From: Paracoccus liaowanqingii
GTDB taxonomy: Bacteria; Pseudomonadota; Alphaproteobacteria; Rhodobacterales; Rhodobacteraceae
Reading direction: 5' to 3'
Length of the DNA stretch: 64,000 nt
Assembly (NCBI RefSeq): GCF_004683865.2
Contig: NZ_CP038439.1
Location: 1,652,501 to 1,716,500, forward strand
Shown here: in pieces, positions 43,705 through 55,109 of the stretch
Position numbering within the stretch: position 1 is the first letter of the stretch
Layout of the letters: each line of letters begins with the position of its first letter
Translations under genes and position numbers: made by a program
The notes under the pieces: model-generated
Seen by the model: only the letters and a program-made list of their open reading frames with translations
Database searches by the model: none
What the model was told of the DNA's origin: nothing

Positions 43705-46251
43705 TCAGTACAGCCCGCCCGAGGACATCGTCCCGAAATCCGTCCGCCCCGGGATCACCCGCGTCTCGCCGGTCGAGGTGGTGACCGAGGTCGCCGTCCC
43801 TGCCCCGGCCTCCCAAGGCAGGATCACCACGTCGTCGCCGAAGCCCGCGACGACATAGGGCGCCAGCCAGTCGGGATCCATCCCCTCGCGGAAATACTCG
43901 GCGATGACATTGGGGCCGCTGGCATCGTCGGACAGGCGCTGGCCGGTCAGGCGGTCGATCTTGACCCAGTAGCCGCCCGGAGGGACCTTGAATTCGGTGC
44001 CGCCATATTCGGCCACCGCCTCGCGCATGAAGGCGTTGAAGACGGGAACGCACAGCGTGCCGCCGAAGGCCCGTTCGCCCAGGGACCGCGGCTGGTCATA
44101 GCCGATATAGCAGCCCGCCACGATATTGCTGGAATAGCCGATGAACCACACGTCCTTGGCATCGTTCGTCGTGCCCGTCTTGCCCGCGATCGGCACCGGC
44201 AGATCGACGCCCGATCCCGAGCCGCGTTCCACCGCGCCCTCCAGCATCGATGTCAGCTGATAGGCGGTCACCGCGTCCAGCACCCTCTCGCGGTTGGTGT
44301 CGATGACCGGGCCCTGCCCCGCGGGCATCGCCTGCATCCCGCAGGTCTGGCAGACGCGCTGGTCGTGGCGATAGACGGTGCGCCCGCGCCGGTCCTGCAC
44401 GCGGTCGACCAAGGTGGGCTCCACCCGCTCGCCGCCATTGGCGAACATCGCATAGGCCGCGACCATCTTGAACAGCGTCGTCTCCTGCGCGCCGAGCGCA
44501 TTGGCCAGGAAGGGCGACAGAGCATCGTAGACGCCGAAGCTTTCGGCATATTCGGCCACCCGCTCCATCCCGATATCATCGGCGATGCGGATGGTCATCA
44601 GGTTGCGCGACTGCTCGATGCCGGTCCGCAGGGGCGTCGGGCCGTAATAGCGCCCGGACGAGTTCTGCGGCTCCCACAGCCCCTGGGGCGTGTTGATGCT
44701 GATGGCTTCGTCCACGACGATGGTCGCGGGGGTATAGTTGCTGTCCAGGGCGGCAGCATAGACGAAGGGCTTGAAGCTGGAGCCCGGCTGGCGCTGCGCC
44801 TGCGTGGCGCGGTTGAAGACCGAGCTTTCATAGGAAAACCCGCCCTGCATCGCCAGCACGCGGCCGGTGTTCACGTCCATTGCCATGAAGCCACCCTGCA
44901 CCTCGGGCACCTGCCGCAGGGTCCAGCGCAGGAAGCTGCCATCGGCGTCGCTGGTCATGGCGCGCACCAGCACCACGTCGCCGGGCTGGACCAGATCGCC
45001 CGCGACCTGGGCGCGCGGGCCCAGCTGGCCGGTCTCGCGGTCCTGTGGACGGGCCCATTGCACGTCGGCGGCGGGCAGCCAGTGGCCGGGTCCGGCCTCC
45101 TCGATCCCCTCGATGCCGATCCGCGCATCGCTGGCGCCGACCTCCAGCACCACGGCGGGACGCCAGCCGGGGATGTCGCGCGGCAGGCGCAGATCCCACA
45201 GCGCGCCGCGCCAGGCGGCCTCGTCGGCCAGCGCCTCGGGGGCGACCGTCTCGCCGGTGCCGCGCCAGACGCCGCGATTGCGGTCGAAATCCTCCAGCGC
45301 CTGCTGCAGCGCCGTCGCGGCCTCGGTCTGCAGGTCCGGATCCAGGGTGGCGCGGATCGTCAGGCCGCCGCCGAAGAACTCGTCCTGGCCAAATTCCAGG
45401 CTCAGCTGGCGGCGGATCTCGTCGGTGAAATAGTCGCGGGGGGGCAGCTGGCGCTGGAACGAGGGGAAGTCGCCGTTCTGCACCGTGCGCAGCGGCAGCC
45501 GCGCCTCGGCCTCGTAGGTGGCCTGATCCAGATAGCCGTTCTGCCACATCTCGCGCAGGACATAGTTGCGCCGCTCGGTCACCCGCTCCTTGGCGCGGAC
45601 GGGGTGATAGCGGCCCGGCGCCTGCGGCATGGCGGCCAGCATCGCGGCCTCGTGCGGAGCAAGTTCGGTCAGCGACTTGTTGAAATAGGTCTGCGCCGCC
45701 GCCACGATGCCGAAGCTGTTCTGGCCCAGGAAGATCTCGTTGACATACAGCTCCAGGATCTGGTCCTTGGTCAGCGTGCGTTCCAGCCGCGCGGCCAGGA
45801 TCAGCTCCTTGACCTTGCGTTCGACGCTGCGGTCGCTGGACAGCAGAAAGTTCTTCATCACCTGCTGGGTGATGGTCGAGGCCCCGCGCACGCTGGACCC
45901 GCCCGAGGCCAGCGCCTCGTAGGCCGCCCCCAGGATGCCGCGCAGGTCATAGCCCGGATGGCTGTAGAAGTTCTTGTCCTCGGCGCTGACGAAGGCCTGC
46001 TTGATCAGGTCGGGCACCTCGTCGATCGGCACGAACAGGCGCCGTTCCTCGGCGAATTCGTCGATCAGCTGGCCTTCGGCGGAATAGATGCGGCTGATGG
46101 TCTTGGGCGCGTATTGCGCCAGCGTCTCGTGGCTGGGCAGGTCGCGCGAATAGATCCAGAAGATGCCGCCCACGGTCAGGGCCGCGAAGAAGGCGGCCGT
46201 CACCACCCAGGAGAAGATCGCACCGAAAAAGGACAGGATGACTCGCAGCAC
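43705..46251 (-). CDS. mrcA: Penicillin-binding protein 1A
   Basis: 848-aa bifunctional peptidoglycan synthase. After one membrane helix (residues 5-33) the GT51 glycosyltransferase shows catalytic Glu91 in [14 protein letters not shown], then a linker with an OB-like insertion. The transpeptidase has SSFKPF (Ser nucleophile, about residue 491), the SxN box SRNL, and KTGTTND near 692. The start is GTG 46251. Its last codons fall in the repeat element at 43660. It is downstream of the AmiC-type amidase gene on the same strand. Confidence 0.96.
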   Translation of the reverse strand: MLRVILSFFGAIFSWVVTAAFFAALTVGGIFWIYSRDLPSHETLAQYAPKTISRIYSAEGQLIDEFAEERRLFVPIDEVPDLIKQAFVSAEDKNFYSHPGYDLRGILGAAYEALASGGSSVRGASTITQQVMKNFLLSSDRSVERKVKELILAARLERTLTKDQILELYVNEIFLGQNSFGIVAAAQTYFNKSLTELAPHEAAMLAAMPQAPGRYHPVRAKERVTERRNYVLREMWQNGYLDQATYEAEARLPLRTVQNGDFPSFQRQLPPRDYFTDEIRRQLSLEFGQDEFFGGGLTIRATLDPDLQTEAATALQQALEDFDRNRGVWRGTGETVAPEALADEAAWRGALWDLRLPRDIPGWRPAVVLEVGASDARIGIEGIEEAGPGHWLPAADVQWARPQDRETGQLGPRAQVAGDLVQPGDVVLVRAMTSDADGSFLRWTLRQVPEVQGGFMAMDVNTGRVLAMQGGFSYESSVFNRATQAQRQPGSSFKPFVYAAALDSNYTPATIVVDEAISINTPQGLWEPQNSSGRYYGPTPLRTGIEQSRNLMTIRIADDIGMERVAEYAESFGVYDALSPFLANALGAQETTLFKMVAAYAMFANGGERVEPTLVDRVQDRRGRTVYRHDQRVCQTCGMQAMPAGQGPVIDTNRERVLDAVTAYQLTSMLEGAVERGSGSGVDLPVPIAGKTGTTNDAKDVWFIGYSSNIVAGCYIGYDQPRSLGERAFGGTLCVPVFNAFMREAVAEYGGTEFKVPPGGYWVKIDRLTGQRLSDDASGPNVIAEYFREGMDPDWLAPYVVAGFGDDVVILPWEAGAGTATSVTTSTGETRVIPGRTDFGTMSSGGLY

Positions 46252-46360
46252 GGGATGGGGTCGCCTTTCGCAGCTTCGGGCCGTCTATAGCGAGGCCGCG
46301 CCCGCCGGTCAAAGCAACTGTGCGACAGTGCGGGACGGGGCCTGCGGGCACGGTGACCCG

Positions 46361-47587
46361 TCAGTGCCGCAACAGCCCCGCCCGCGCCTGCTCGTCGCGC
46401 CACCAGCCGGTCGTGGCCTCGGCCACCGCCTCGACCATGCGGGCGCGCCATTCGGGATCGGTCAGGTTGGCCAGGTCGGTCTGGTCCGAAATGAAGCCCA
46501 GCTCCAGCAGGACCGAGGGGATGTCGGGCGATTTCAGGACCGAGAACGCCGCCCCCTGCACCGGGCGTCCATGCAGCCCGATGCCCCGCAGCGCCATGCG
46601 CGAGGTCAGGAGCCGCGCGAAGGCCTCGGACCGGGGCTGGGTGTCCATGCGGGCGAAGTCCATCAGCGCCATGGCCAGCGCGTCGTCCTGCCCGCGCAGG
46701 TCCATCCCCGCCAGCAGGTCGTCGCGCTGATGGCGCAGCGCCAGCTGCGCCGCCGCCCGGTCGTCCGAGGCCGGGTTCCAGACATAGACCGTGGCCCCCG
46801 CCGCCTGCCCCTGCGGCAGCGCGTCGGCATGCAGCGACATCAGCAGATGCGACCCCGAAGCCCGGGCGGCGGTCATCCGGTCCTCCAGCCGCACATAGAC
46901 GTCGCTGTCGCGGGTCATGGCGACGGTGACGCCCCGCGCCTCCAGCGCGTCGCGCAGCTCCTGCGCGAAGGTCAGGACCAGCGCGGCCTCGGTTTCCGCG
47001 CCCGCCTGCGCGCCGGGATCGAAGCCGCCATGGCCGGGGTCCAGCGTCACCGTCAGCCCCGGCGCGCGGGGCGGCGCCTCGGGCATCTGCGCGGGCTCGG
47101 GCAGGTTGCGCAGCGCCGCCGCGGCCGAGGGGCGGGGCGAGAAATCATCCGGCGCGACCGGCTCCAGCGCGACGCGCAGCCGCGCCTCGGGGCCTTGGGT
47201 CTGCAGGCCCGCGCGGGCCACGCGATAGGGGCCGGGCAGTTCGATCACCAGCCGCGACCAGCCGCGCCGGAAGCTGCCCCACCGGATCGCCGGGGCCATG
47301 TCATGACCGAACAGCTGCGCCGGGTCCTGCCCGGTCAGGTCGACGCCCTGCAGATCGACCACCAGCCGCGCCGGATCGCCCACCAGGAAGGCCCGCCACG
47401 GCACGGGCCGGTCCAGCGCCAGCTGCAATTCCAGCGCCTCGGGACCGAAGACGCGCTGCCACCAGCCCGCCGGCGCAGGCGTCAGGGCCGATCCGCCCAA
47501 GGCCAGCCGCGCGGGTTCCGCCTGCGCCGCCTGGAACGGCATGGCCAGCAGCAGGACCAGCAGCAGAAGAAGGGCGCGAAGCCTCAT
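46361..47587 (-). CDS. N-acetylmuramoyl-L-alanine amidase (AmiC type)
   Basis: 408-aa exported cell-separation amidase. Signal peptide RALLLLLVLLLAMPFQAAQA, an AMIN domain (residues 30-145, binding the wall), a Pro-rich linker, and an amidase_3 domain with zinc ligands in LDPGHGGFDPGA, LLMSLHADA and catalytic Glu in VLLELGFISD. It overlaps the aminotransferase gene upstream by 4 bp and precedes mrcA by 110 bp, consistent with a wall-related cluster. Confidence 0.94.
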   Translation of the reverse strand: MRLRALLLLLVLLLAMPFQAAQAEPARLALGGSALTPAPAGWWQRVFGPEALELQLALDRPVPWRAFLVGDPARLVVDLQGVDLTGQDPAQLFGHDMAPAIRWGSFRRGWSRLVIELPGPYRVARAGLQTQGPEARLRVALEPVAPDDFSPRPSAAAALRNLPEPAQMPEAPPRAPGLTVTLDPGHGGFDPGAQAGAETEAALVLTFAQELRDALEARGVTVAMTRDSDVYVRLEDRMTAARASGSHLLMSLHADALPQGQAAGATVYVWNPASDDRAAAQLALRHQRDDLLAGMDLRGQDDALAMALMDFARMDTQPRSEAFARLLTSRMALRGIGLHGRPVQGAAFSVLKSPDIPSVLLELGFISDQTDLANLTDPEWRARMVEAVAEATTGWWRDEQARAGLLRH

Positions 47588-48717
47588 CGCGCCGCCATGA
47601 AGGCGGTCAGCCGGGCCAGCCCCTCGGCGATGTCCGCCGTGGCGCGGGCATAGGAGAAGCGCAGCGTCCGCGCGCCCCGGTCAGGATCGAAATCCAGGCC
47701 CGGCGTGACCGCGACGCCTGCCTTTTCAAGGATCTCCGCCGCGAAGTTCAGCGAATTGTCGGTCAGGTGCGAGACGTCGGCATAGATGTAGAACGCCCCC
47801 TCGGGCGGGGCGATGCGGTCGAAGCCCGCGCGCGGCAGCCCCTCCAGCATCAGGCGGCGGTTCTCGGCATAGACGGCGCGGTTCGCCTCGGCCTCGGGGA
47901 TGCAGTCCAGGGCGGCCAGCGCCGCGACCTGGCTGGCATGGGGCGGGCAGATGAACAGGTTCTGCGCCAGCCGTTCCACCGTGCGCACCATGTCGGGCGG
48001 CACAACCATCCAGCCCACCCGCCAGCCGGTCATCGAGAAATACTTGCTGAACGAGTTCACCACCACGACCTCGTCGGTCACCTCCAGCGCGGAATGGCAG
48101 CGATCGCCATAGGACAGCCCGTGATAGATCTCGTCCGAGATGACGGCCATGCCCCGCGCCCGCGCGGCCTCCGTCAGGGCCGCCAGTTCCGGCACCGTCA
48201 GCACCGTCCCCGAGGGGTTGCCGGGCGAGGCGAGGATCAGCCCCTCCGCCTCCGGCAGGTCGCCGGGACGCGGCTGATAGCGGTCCTCGGCCCGGGTCGG
48301 GATCCCCACAGGCGTCAGCGACATGGCCCGCAGGATCTGGCGATAGCTGGGATAGCCGGGGAAGCCCATCGCCACCCGGTCCCCCGCATCGAAGAGCGCG
48401 GAAAAGGCCAGGATGAACGCCCCGCTGCTGCCCGGCGTCACCACCACGCGGGCCGGGTCCAGATCGACCCCGTACCAGCGCCGGTACAGATCCGCGATCC
48501 CCTGCCGCAGCGCCGGCAGGCCAAGCGCCACCGTATAGCCCAAAGGCTGTTCCAGCGCCGCCGCCAGCGCGCGGCGCGCGCCCTCCGGGGCAGGCGTGCC
48601 GGGCTGGCCCACCTCCATGTGGATGATGTGGCGGCCCGCCGCCTCGGCCTTGGCGGCAGCCGCCATGACGTCCATCACGATGAACGGGTCTACCTGTCCG
48701 CGCAGGGAAGATCGCAT
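47584..48717 (-). CDS. PLP-dependent aminotransferase (class I/II)
   Basis: 377-aa fold-type I enzyme. The PLP Lys is in VVNSFSKYFSMTGWRVGW, with ASPGNPSGTV and VISDEIYHGLSYG as cofactor-binding segments, and a C-terminal LRFSYA containing the substrate-carboxylate Arg. The amino-donor specificity cannot be read from sequence. The ATG at 48717 has AAGAGG eight bases upstream; an upstream ATG at 48741 is possible. It is coupled to the amidase gene by a 4-bp overlap, although the functions are unrelated. Confidence 0.9.
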   Translation of the reverse strand: MRSSLRGQVDPFIVMDVMAAAAKAEAAGRHIIHMEVGQPGTPAPEGARRALAAALEQPLGYTVALGLPALRQGIADLYRRWYGVDLDPARVVVTPGSSGAFILAFSALFDAGDRVAMGFPGYPSYRQILRAMSLTPVGIPTRAEDRYQPRPGDLPEAEGLILASPGNPSGTVLTVPELAALTEAARARGMAVISDEIYHGLSYGDRCHSALEVTDEVVVVNSFSKYFSMTGWRVGWMVVPPDMVRTVERLAQNLFICPPHASQVAALAALDCIPEAEANRAVYAENRRLMLEGLPRAGFDRIAPPEGAFYIYADVSHLTDNSLNFAAEILEKAGVAVTPGLDFDPDRGARTLRFSYARATADIAEGLARLTAFMAAR

Positions 48718-48895
48718 GGCTCGGCCTCTTCTTTTTGGCATGGTGATAGCGCGGGACGCGGCGACGCTCCAGTTCTTTGCGCAGGCGATCGTCGCGTCGC
48801 GGGGGGCGTCACGGGGGCGTGTTCGTACCATTCTTGCCAAAGCCCCCCGCCCCGGTCCAAGCTGCGCGCGACACGAACTGGAAGGTCTTTCCCGG

Positions 48896-49648
48896 ATGAC
48901 ACGCCTGACCGCCGCCCTTCTGCTGAGCGCCAGCACCGCGCTTGCCACGCCCGCGCTGGCCTTCGACATCACCGCCATGACCGACGAGGAACAGGCGGCC
49001 TTCGGCGCGGCCGTGCGCGATTACCTGGTGGAGAACCCGCAGGTCCTGATCGAATCGATCAACGTGCTGGAAACGCGCCAGGCCGAGGCCGGGGCGCAGA
49101 ACGACCTGACGCTGGTGGCGGACAACCGCGAGGCGCTGTTCGATGACGGCTACAGCTGGGTCGGCGGCAATCCCGAGGGCGACCTGACCATGGTCGAGTT
49201 CATCGACTATCGCTGCGGCGTCTGCCGCCAGTTCAACCAAGAGGTCTTCGACGCCGTCGAGGAAGATGGCAACATCCGCCTGATCCTGAAGGAATTTCCG
49301 ATCCTGGGTGAGGACAGCGAGATGTCTAGCCGCTTCGCCATCGCGGTCCACCAGATCGCCGGCGACGAGGCCTATCTGCGCGCCCATGACGCGCTGATGG
49401 AGATGCGCGCCCCCGCCTCGCTGGCCGCGCTGAAGGGCATCGCCCGGGACATCGACGTCGATGGCGACGCGATCGAGGCGCATTTGGCGACCGAGGCGGT
49501 CACATCGGTCCTGCGCCGCAACCGCGAGCTGGGCGAGACCATGGCGATCGAGGGCACCCCCACCTTCGTCATCGGCGACCAGATGCTGCGCGGCGTGCCC
49601 CGCGCCGGCGTGGCAGAAACCATCACCCGCATCCGCGAGACGATGTAG
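48896..49648 (+). CDS. DsbA-family thiol-disulfide oxidoreductase
   Basis: 250-aa periplasmic protein with a signal peptide (LTAALLLSASTALATPALA), an N-terminal ScsC-like helical stretch (residues 20-75), and a thioredoxin-fold domain with the CGVC active site (Cys107 and Cys110 in YRCGVCRQF) and the cis-Pro in GTPTFVIGD. It could be an oxidase or isomerase. DsbB at 6010 may be its partner. The ATG at 48896 has GGTCTTTCCCGG upstream, a weak site. Divergent from the aminotransferase gene. Confidence 0.92.
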   Translation: MTRLTAALLLSASTALATPALAFDITAMTDEEQAAFGAAVRDYLVENPQVLIESINVLETRQAEAGAQNDLTLVADNREALFDDGYSWVGGNPEGDLTMVEFIDYRCGVCRQFNQEVFDAVEEDGNIRLILKEFPILGEDSEMSSRFAIAVHQIAGDEAYLRAHDALMEMRAPASLAALKGIARDIDVDGDAIEAHLATEAVTSVLRRNRELGETMAIEGTPTFVIGDQMLRGVPRAGVAETITRIRETM

Positions 49649-49825
49649 CCGAGGGTTGCCGTAGACCGCGGTTTGGTCGGGGCTGCGCGATCCGTGACCT
49701 GCTGGCGACATCGTCGGCGCCCGGCTTTGCGAGCGACCGCTGCCCGCCGAGGCAATGTCACAAGGCCATGGTCCTGATCTTGCAGGCGGAGACCGGGACA
49801 GGATCGCCCTGCCCCCGCCCCTCCC

Positions 49826-51259
49826 TCAATCAGCCGAGCTGCGGGAATAGACGTCCTCGTAGCGGATGATGTCGTCCTCGCCCAGATAGCTGCCGGTCTG
49901 CACCTCGATCAGCACCATCGGCACTTTGCCGGGATTCTCCATCCGGTGGACGGCGCCCAGGGGGACGTAGATCGACTGGTTCTCGGTCACCAGCGTCACG
50001 CTGTCGTCGACGGTGACCCGCGCGGTGCCCGACACGACGATCCAGTGCTCGGACCGGTGCACATGGCTCTGCAGCGACAGCGCCGCGCCGGGCTTGACCA
50101 CGATGCGCTTGACCTGGAAGCGGTCGGCCAAGGCCAGCGTCTCGAACCAGCCCCAGGGGCGGTGGTCGCGGGGGAACGCTTCGGCCTGCTTGGCGCGCTT
50201 GGCCTTCAGCGCCGAGACCGCCAGCCGCACGTCCTGCGCCCGGCTGCGGTCGGCCACCAGCACCGCATCCGAGGTCGCCACGACCATCAGGTCGCGCAGC
50301 CCGATCCCCACGACCTTCAGATCGTCGCTGTCCGAGCGCAGCAGCACGTCCTGGCAGTCGATGGCCGTCGAATTGGCATCCGCCACCACGCCATGCTCGG
50401 ACGGCGCGTGATCCAGCGCCTCGCGCCAGACCGCGTCCCAGCCCCCCAGATCCGACCAGCGCCCCGAGAACCGCACGACGGTCAGGTTGTCGGCCTTTTC
50501 CATCACCGCATAGTCGATGGAGTTGTCCTCGACCGTCAGCCACGGCGCCTTGGCCAGTCGCAAAAAGCCCAGATCCAGCTTCGCCTCGTCCAGCGCCTGC
50601 CCGACCGGGTCCAGATAGGCGGGCGCATGGGCGCGGAACGCCGCGATCATCACGCGGGCGGAAAAGAGGAAGATGCCCGCGTTCCACAGGTAGGTGCCCG
50701 CCTCCAGCATCTGGCCCGCACGATCCGCGTCGGGCTTCTCGACGAAGCGCGCCAGGGGCTGCGGACCCGCGCCGGTCGAGGCCAGCTCCAGATAGCCGTA
50801 GCCCGTCTCGGGGCGGTCGGGGGTGATGCCGAAGGTGACGATCCGGCCCTGCCGCGCGGCCTCGGCCCCCTCGGCCACGGCGGCGGCGAAGGCCCCGGCG
50901 TCGGGGATCACGTGGTCCGAGGGCGCGACCAGCACCAGCCCCTCGGGGTCGGTTTCGGCCACCATCAGGGCGGCGGCCAGGATCGCGGGGGCGGTGTTGC
51001 GCCCGGCGGGCTCGATCACGATGCGCCCGGCCGCGATGCCCGCCTGTTCCAGCTGCTCGGCCACGATGAAGCGGAAGTCGGAATTCGTCATCACCACCGG
51101 ATCGGCAAAATCCGGTCCCGACAGGCGCCGGGCCGAGGCCTGGAACAGCGTCTCGTCGCCCGTCAGCGCGGCGAACTGCTTGGGAAAGCTCTTGCGCGAC
51201 ACGGGCCACAGCCGCGTCCCCGACCCGCCCGCCATCAGAACCGGTGTAATCTTGGTCAT
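49826..51259 (-). CDS. manC: Mannose-1-phosphate guanylyltransferase / mannose-6-phosphate isomerase
   Basis: 477-aa bifunctional enzyme making GDP-mannose for polysaccharides. The N-terminal nucleotidyltransferase has VLMAGGSGTRLWPVSRKSFP and FVEKPD; the C-terminal cupin isomerase has HRPWGWFETL, LQSHVHRSEHW and PLGAVHRMENPG. The ATG at 51259 has GAAGGGAG upstream. No other capsule or exopolysaccharide gene is nearby, so the pathway endpoint is unknown. It follows nrdJ on the same strand with a terminator between. Confidence 0.94.
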   Translation of the reverse strand: MTKITPVLMAGGSGTRLWPVSRKSFPKQFAALTGDETLFQASARRLSGPDFADPVVMTNSDFRFIVAEQLEQAGIAAGRIVIEPAGRNTAPAILAAALMVAETDPEGLVLVAPSDHVIPDAGAFAAAVAEGAEAARQGRIVTFGITPDRPETGYGYLELASTGAGPQPLARFVEKPDADRAGQMLEAGTYLWNAGIFLFSARVMIAAFRAHAPAYLDPVGQALDEAKLDLGFLRLAKAPWLTVEDNSIDYAVMEKADNLTVVRFSGRWSDLGGWDAVWREALDHAPSEHGVVADANSTAIDCQDVLLRSDSDDLKVVGIGLRDLMVVATSDAVLVADRSRAQDVRLAVSALKAKRAKQAEAFPRDHRPWGWFETLALADRFQVKRIVVKPGAALSLQSHVHRSEHWIVVSGTARVTVDDSVTLVTENQSIYVPLGAVHRMENPGKVPMVLIEVQTGSYLGEDDIIRYEDVYSRSSAD

Positions 51260-51429
51260 TGCAGTCTCCCTTCGGGCGGGCCCGCCCCTTGTCCCGAACA
51301 TGGCGCAGCCGGTCCGACACCACCACTCAAGGGCGAGTCGCCGACCGCGTCAAGGCATGCCCATGGCCCTAGCCCGAACGCATCGCGACTTCCATCCGAT
51401 CTTGCGCCCTGCCCCCGGCATCGTGACCG

Positions 51430-51457
51430 AAAAGACCCCTCTACGCGCGGGGGCGTC
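51430..51457 (-). terminator. Terminator after nrdJ
   Basis: On the minus strand, GAC-GCCCC/GGGG-GTC hairpin (51434-51457, one bulge) ends in TTTTC. It lies 38 bp past the nrdJ stop. Confidence 0.5.
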
Positions 51458-51494
51458 GGGGGGCCGGTCGGGTCGTCGCGTGTCGCAGCCCGTG

Positions 51495-54400
51495 TCAGCT
51501 GCAGCCGCTGGTGCCGCCGCAGGTGTTGCACTTCATGCAGGTGCCGTTGCGGACCAGCGTGTAGTTGCCGCATTCGCCGCAGGGATCGCCCTCGTAGCCC
51601 TGCATCCGGGCCTTGGCGCGCAGGTCCATGCCGGTCTGGAAGACCGCCGCGCCCTCGGCCATGCCGGTCGCCACGGCGGCGGTCGCGACCCCCGCCTGCA
51701 GCGCCATCAAGTCCTGCGGCATCCGCTTGCGCAGGTATCCGGCGCTGCTGATCTGCTTGAGCATGGTCAGCGACTTCAGCTCGGACTGGCGGGTGGCGGG
51801 GGCGCTGCGGCCCTCGTCCTCGCCGCCGCCCAGATCGTCGAAGCTGGCGCCCAAGGGCTTCACATGCGCCAGATCGGTGCGGTCCAGATAGCTGACCGCC
51901 AGTTCGCGGAACACGTAATCCAGGATCGAGGTCGCGTTCTTGATGCTGTCATTGCCCTGCACCATGCCCGCAGGCTCGAAGCGGGTGAAGGTGAAGGCAT
52001 CGACGAACTCCTCCAGCGGCACGCCGTATTGCAGGCCCACCGACACGGCGATGGCGAAGTTGTTCATCATCGCCCGGAAGCCCGCCCCCTCTTTGTGCAT
52101 ATCGATGAAGATCTCGCCCAGCTTGCCGTCGTCATATTCGCCGGTGCGCAGATAGACCTTGTGGCCGCCCACGATGGCCTTCTGGGTATAGCCCTTGCGC
52201 CGCTGCGGCAGCTTCTCGCGGTTCGAACGCACGATCTCCTTGACGATGATCCGCTCCACGATCTTCTCGGCAAGCACCACCGCCTTCTCGTGGTTCGAGC
52301 CGGTGGCCAGGACCTCCTCGGCCTCCTCGTCATCCTCGACCAGCGCGCTTGCCAGCGGTTGGCTCAGCTTGGACCCGTCGCGATAGAGCGCGTTGGCCTT
52401 GATCCCCAGGCTGTGGGACAGCTCGTAGGCGGCCAGCGTCTCCTCGATCGAGGCGCTGGAATTCATGTTGATCGTCTTGCTGATCGCGCCCGAGATGAAG
52501 CCCTGCGCCGCCGCCATCATGCGGATGTGGCTGTCCACCGACAGATAGCGCGTGCCGGTCTTGCCGCAGGCATTGGCGCAGTCGAAGACGGCCAGGTGTT
52601 CGGCGCGAAGGTGCGGCGCGCCCTCCAGCGTCATCGTCCCGCAGACATGGTCGTTGGCGGCGTCGATCTGGGCGCGGGTGAAGCCCAGATGGCGCAGCAG
52701 GTCGAAGGTCGGATCGGCCAGCCGGTCCGCCGGGATGCCAAGCGTGCCGCGGCAGAAATCCTCGCCCAAGGTCCATTGATTGAAGACGAAGCGGATGTCG
52801 AAGGCCGAAGCCAGCGCGCCCTCGACCTTCTCGATCTCGCGCGGGCCGAAACCGTGGCCGGCCAGCGAGGCATGGTTGATCGCCGGGCAGTTGCCAAGCG
52901 AGGCGTGGCCCACCGCATGCCCGATGATCTCCTCGATCTGGGCCGAGGGATAGCCCAGCTTGGCCAGGGCCGCGGGCACGGACTGGTTGATGATCTTGAA
53001 ATAGCCGCCGCCCGCCAGCTTCTTGAACTTGACCAGCGCGAAATCCGGCTCGATCCCGGTCGTGTCGCAATCCATGACCAGACCGATCGTCCCGGTAGGC
53101 GCGATGACCGTGGTCTGGGCGTTGCGAAAGCCATGCGCCTGGCCCAGGGCCAGCGCCTCGTCCCACGCAGCACGGGCCAGTGCGGCCAGCGCCGGATCGG
53201 GGCAGTTGGCGGCGTCCAGCGCCACCGGGGCGACGTTCACGCCCTCGCACTCCGTGCCATGGGCGGCGGCGCGGTGGTTGCGGATCACCCGCAGCATGTG
53301 GTCCGCGTTGCGCGCATGGCCGGGGAAGGCGCCCAGCTCAGACGCCATCTCGGCGCTGGTCGCATAGGCCACGCCGGTCATGATCGCCGACAGCGCCCCG
53401 CACAGCGCGCGGCCCTGATCGCTGTCATAGCCGAGGCCCATGTTCATCAGCAGCCCGCCGATATTGGCGTATCCCAGGCCGAGCGTGCGGAAGTCATAGC
53501 TGCGCTGCGCGATCTCCTTCGACGGGAACTGCGCCATCAGCACGCTGATCTCCAGCGTGACGGTCCAGAGGCGGCTGGCATGGACATAGGCGTCCGAGTC
53601 GAACCGGCCATCCGTCCAGAAGGTCAGCAGGTTCATCGAGGCCAGGTTGCAGGCCGTGTCGTCCAGGAACATGTACTCGCTGCAGGGATTGCTGCCGCGG
53701 ATCGGCCCGTCCTCGGGGCAGGTGTGCCAGGCGTTGACCGTGTCTTGGAACTGGATGCCCGGATCGGCGCAGGCCCAGGCCGCGTGGCCGATCTGGTCCC
53801 ACAGCTCGCGTGCGCTGACGGTCTTGGCGACCTTCCCATCGGTGCGGCGGATCAGCTCCCACGGGGCATCCTCGCGCACGGCGCGCAGGAAGGCATCCGT
53901 CACCCGGACCGAGTTGTTCGAGTTCTGGCCCGAGACGCTGACATAGGCCTCGGAATCCCAGTCCGTGTCATAGGTCGGGAATTCGATGCTGTCGAAGCCC
54001 TGGCGGGCATATTGCAGCACGCGGTTGATATAGGTCTCGGGGATCATCGACCGCTTGGCGGACCTGATCGCGGCCTTCAGTCCCGGGTTGGCGGCCGGAT
54101 CGGTGGCATCCGCCGCCGCCCCGTCCCAAGCGCGGATCGCGGCGAAGATGCCGTTCAGCTCGCGCTCGTGCAGCTTGGAGCCCGCCACAAGCGAGGCGAC
54201 CTTCTGCTCCTCGATGACCTTCCAGTTCACGAAGGCCTCGATATCGGGATGGTCCATGTCGCAGATGACCATCTTGGCCGCCCGCCGCGTGGTGCCGCCC
54301 GACTTGATCGCGCCGGCCGCGCGGTCGCCGATCTTCAGGAACCCCATCAGGCCCGAGGACTTGCCGCCGCCCGACAGCTTTTCGCCCTCGCCGCGCAGGG

Positions 54401-55109
54401 ACGAGAAGTTGGTGCCGGTGCCCGAGCCATATTTGAACAGCCGCGCCTCGCGGACCCACAGGTCCATGATGCCGCCCTCGTTCACCAGATCGTCGCTGAC
54501 GGACTGGATGAAGCAGGCATGGGGCTGGGGATGCTCATAGGCGCTGGTGGACGCCGTCAGCTTGCCGGTCCGGTGGTCCACATAGAAATGCCCCTGCCCC
54601 GGCCCGTCGATGCCATAGGCCCAGTGCAGGCCGGTGTTGAACCATTGCGGGCTGTTGGGCGCGGCCATCTGGCGGGCCAGCATGAAGCGCATCTCGTCGT
54701 GATAGGCGCGGGCGTCCTCCTCGGTGGTGAAATAGCCGCCCTTCCAGCCCCAATAGGTCCAAGCCCCGGCCAGCCGGTCGAAGACCTGCCGGGCGCTGGT
54801 CTCTCCGCCAAAGCGCTGGTCCTCGGGCAACTGCGCCAGCGCCGCCTCGTCGGCGACATGGCGGCAGAGGAAATCGGGGACGCCCTTCTCGCGCACCGGC
54901 TTCAGCCGCGCGGGCACGCCGGCGCGGCGAAAGTATTTCTGCGCGATCACGTCGCTGGCGACCTGGCTCCAGCCCTGCGGGACCTCGACGGCCTCGTTGC
55001 GGAACACGATGGTGCCGTCGGGATTGCGGATCTCGCTCAGCGTGGTGGTGAAATCCACGTCGCCATAGGCTCCGCCGGTCTGGGTGGTGAAACGCCGTTC
55101 GATCTTCAT
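51495..55109 (-). CDS. nrdJ: Vitamin B12-dependent ribonucleotide reductase (class II)
   Basis: 1204-aa adenosylcobalamin enzyme making deoxyribonucleotides with or without oxygen. It has the ribonucleotide reductase barrel with catalytic residues in [13 protein letters not shown] (about residue 478) and NLASMN; the C-terminal Cys-rich tail ([15 protein letters not shown], then [14 protein letters not shown]) is the redox or zinc tail of this long NrdJ type. The ATG at 55109 starts [13 protein letters not shown]. Upstream is an NrdR-box-like palindrome at 55244. No cobalamin riboswitch is seen. Confidence 0.96.
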   Translation of the reverse strand: MKIERRFTTQTGGAYGDVDFTTTLSEIRNPDGTIVFRNEAVEVPQGWSQVASDVIAQKYFRRAGVPARLKPVREKGVPDFLCRHVADEAALAQLPEDQRFGGETSARQVFDRLAGAWTYWGWKGGYFTTEEDARAYHDEMRFMLARQMAAPNSPQWFNTGLHWAYGIDGPGQGHFYVDHRTGKLTASTSAYEHPQPHACFIQSVSDDLVNEGGIMDLWVREARLFKYGSGTGTNFSSLRGEGEKLSGGGKSSGLMGFLKIGDRAAGAIKSGGTTRRAAKMVICDMDHPDIEAFVNWKVIEEQKVASLVAGSKLHERELNGIFAAIRAWDGAAADATDPAANPGLKAAIRSAKRSMIPETYINRVLQYARQGFDSIEFPTYDTDWDSEAYVSVSGQNSNNSVRVTDAFLRAVREDAPWELIRRTDGKVAKTVSARELWDQIGHAAWACADPGIQFQDTVNAWHTCPEDGPIRGSNPCSEYMFLDDTACNLASMNLLTFWTDGRFDSDAYVHASRLWTVTLEISVLMAQFPSKEIAQRSYDFRTLGLGYANIGGLLMNMGLGYDSDQGRALCGALSAIMTGVAYATSAEMASELGAFPGHARNADHMLRVIRNHRAAAHGTECEGVNVAPVALDAANCPDPALAALARAAWDEALALGQAHGFRNAQTTVIAPTGTIGLVMDCDTTGIEPDFALVKFKKLAGGGYFKIINQSVPAALAKLGYPSAQIEEIIGHAVGHASLGNCPAINHASLAGHGFGPREIEKVEGALASAFDIRFVFNQWTLGEDFCRGTLGIPADRLADPTFDLLRHLGFTRAQIDAANDHVCGTMTLEGAPHLRAEHLAVFDCANACGKTGTRYLSVDSHIRMMAAAQGFISGAISKTINMNSSASIEETLAAYELSHSLGIKANALYRDGSKLSQPLASALVEDDEEAEEVLATGSNHEKAVVLAEKIVERIIVKEIVRSNREKLPQRRKGYTQKAIVGGHKVYLRTGEYDDGKLGEIFIDMHKEGAGFRAMMNNFAIAVSVGLQYGVPLEEFVDAFTFTRFEPAGMVQGNDSIKNATSILDYVFRELAVSYLDRTDLAHVKPLGASFDDLGGGEDEGRSAPATRQSELKSLTMLKQISSAGYLRKRMPQDLMALQAGVATAAVATGMAEGAAVFQTGMDLRAKARMQGYEGDPCGECGNYTLVRNGTCMKCNTCGGTSGCS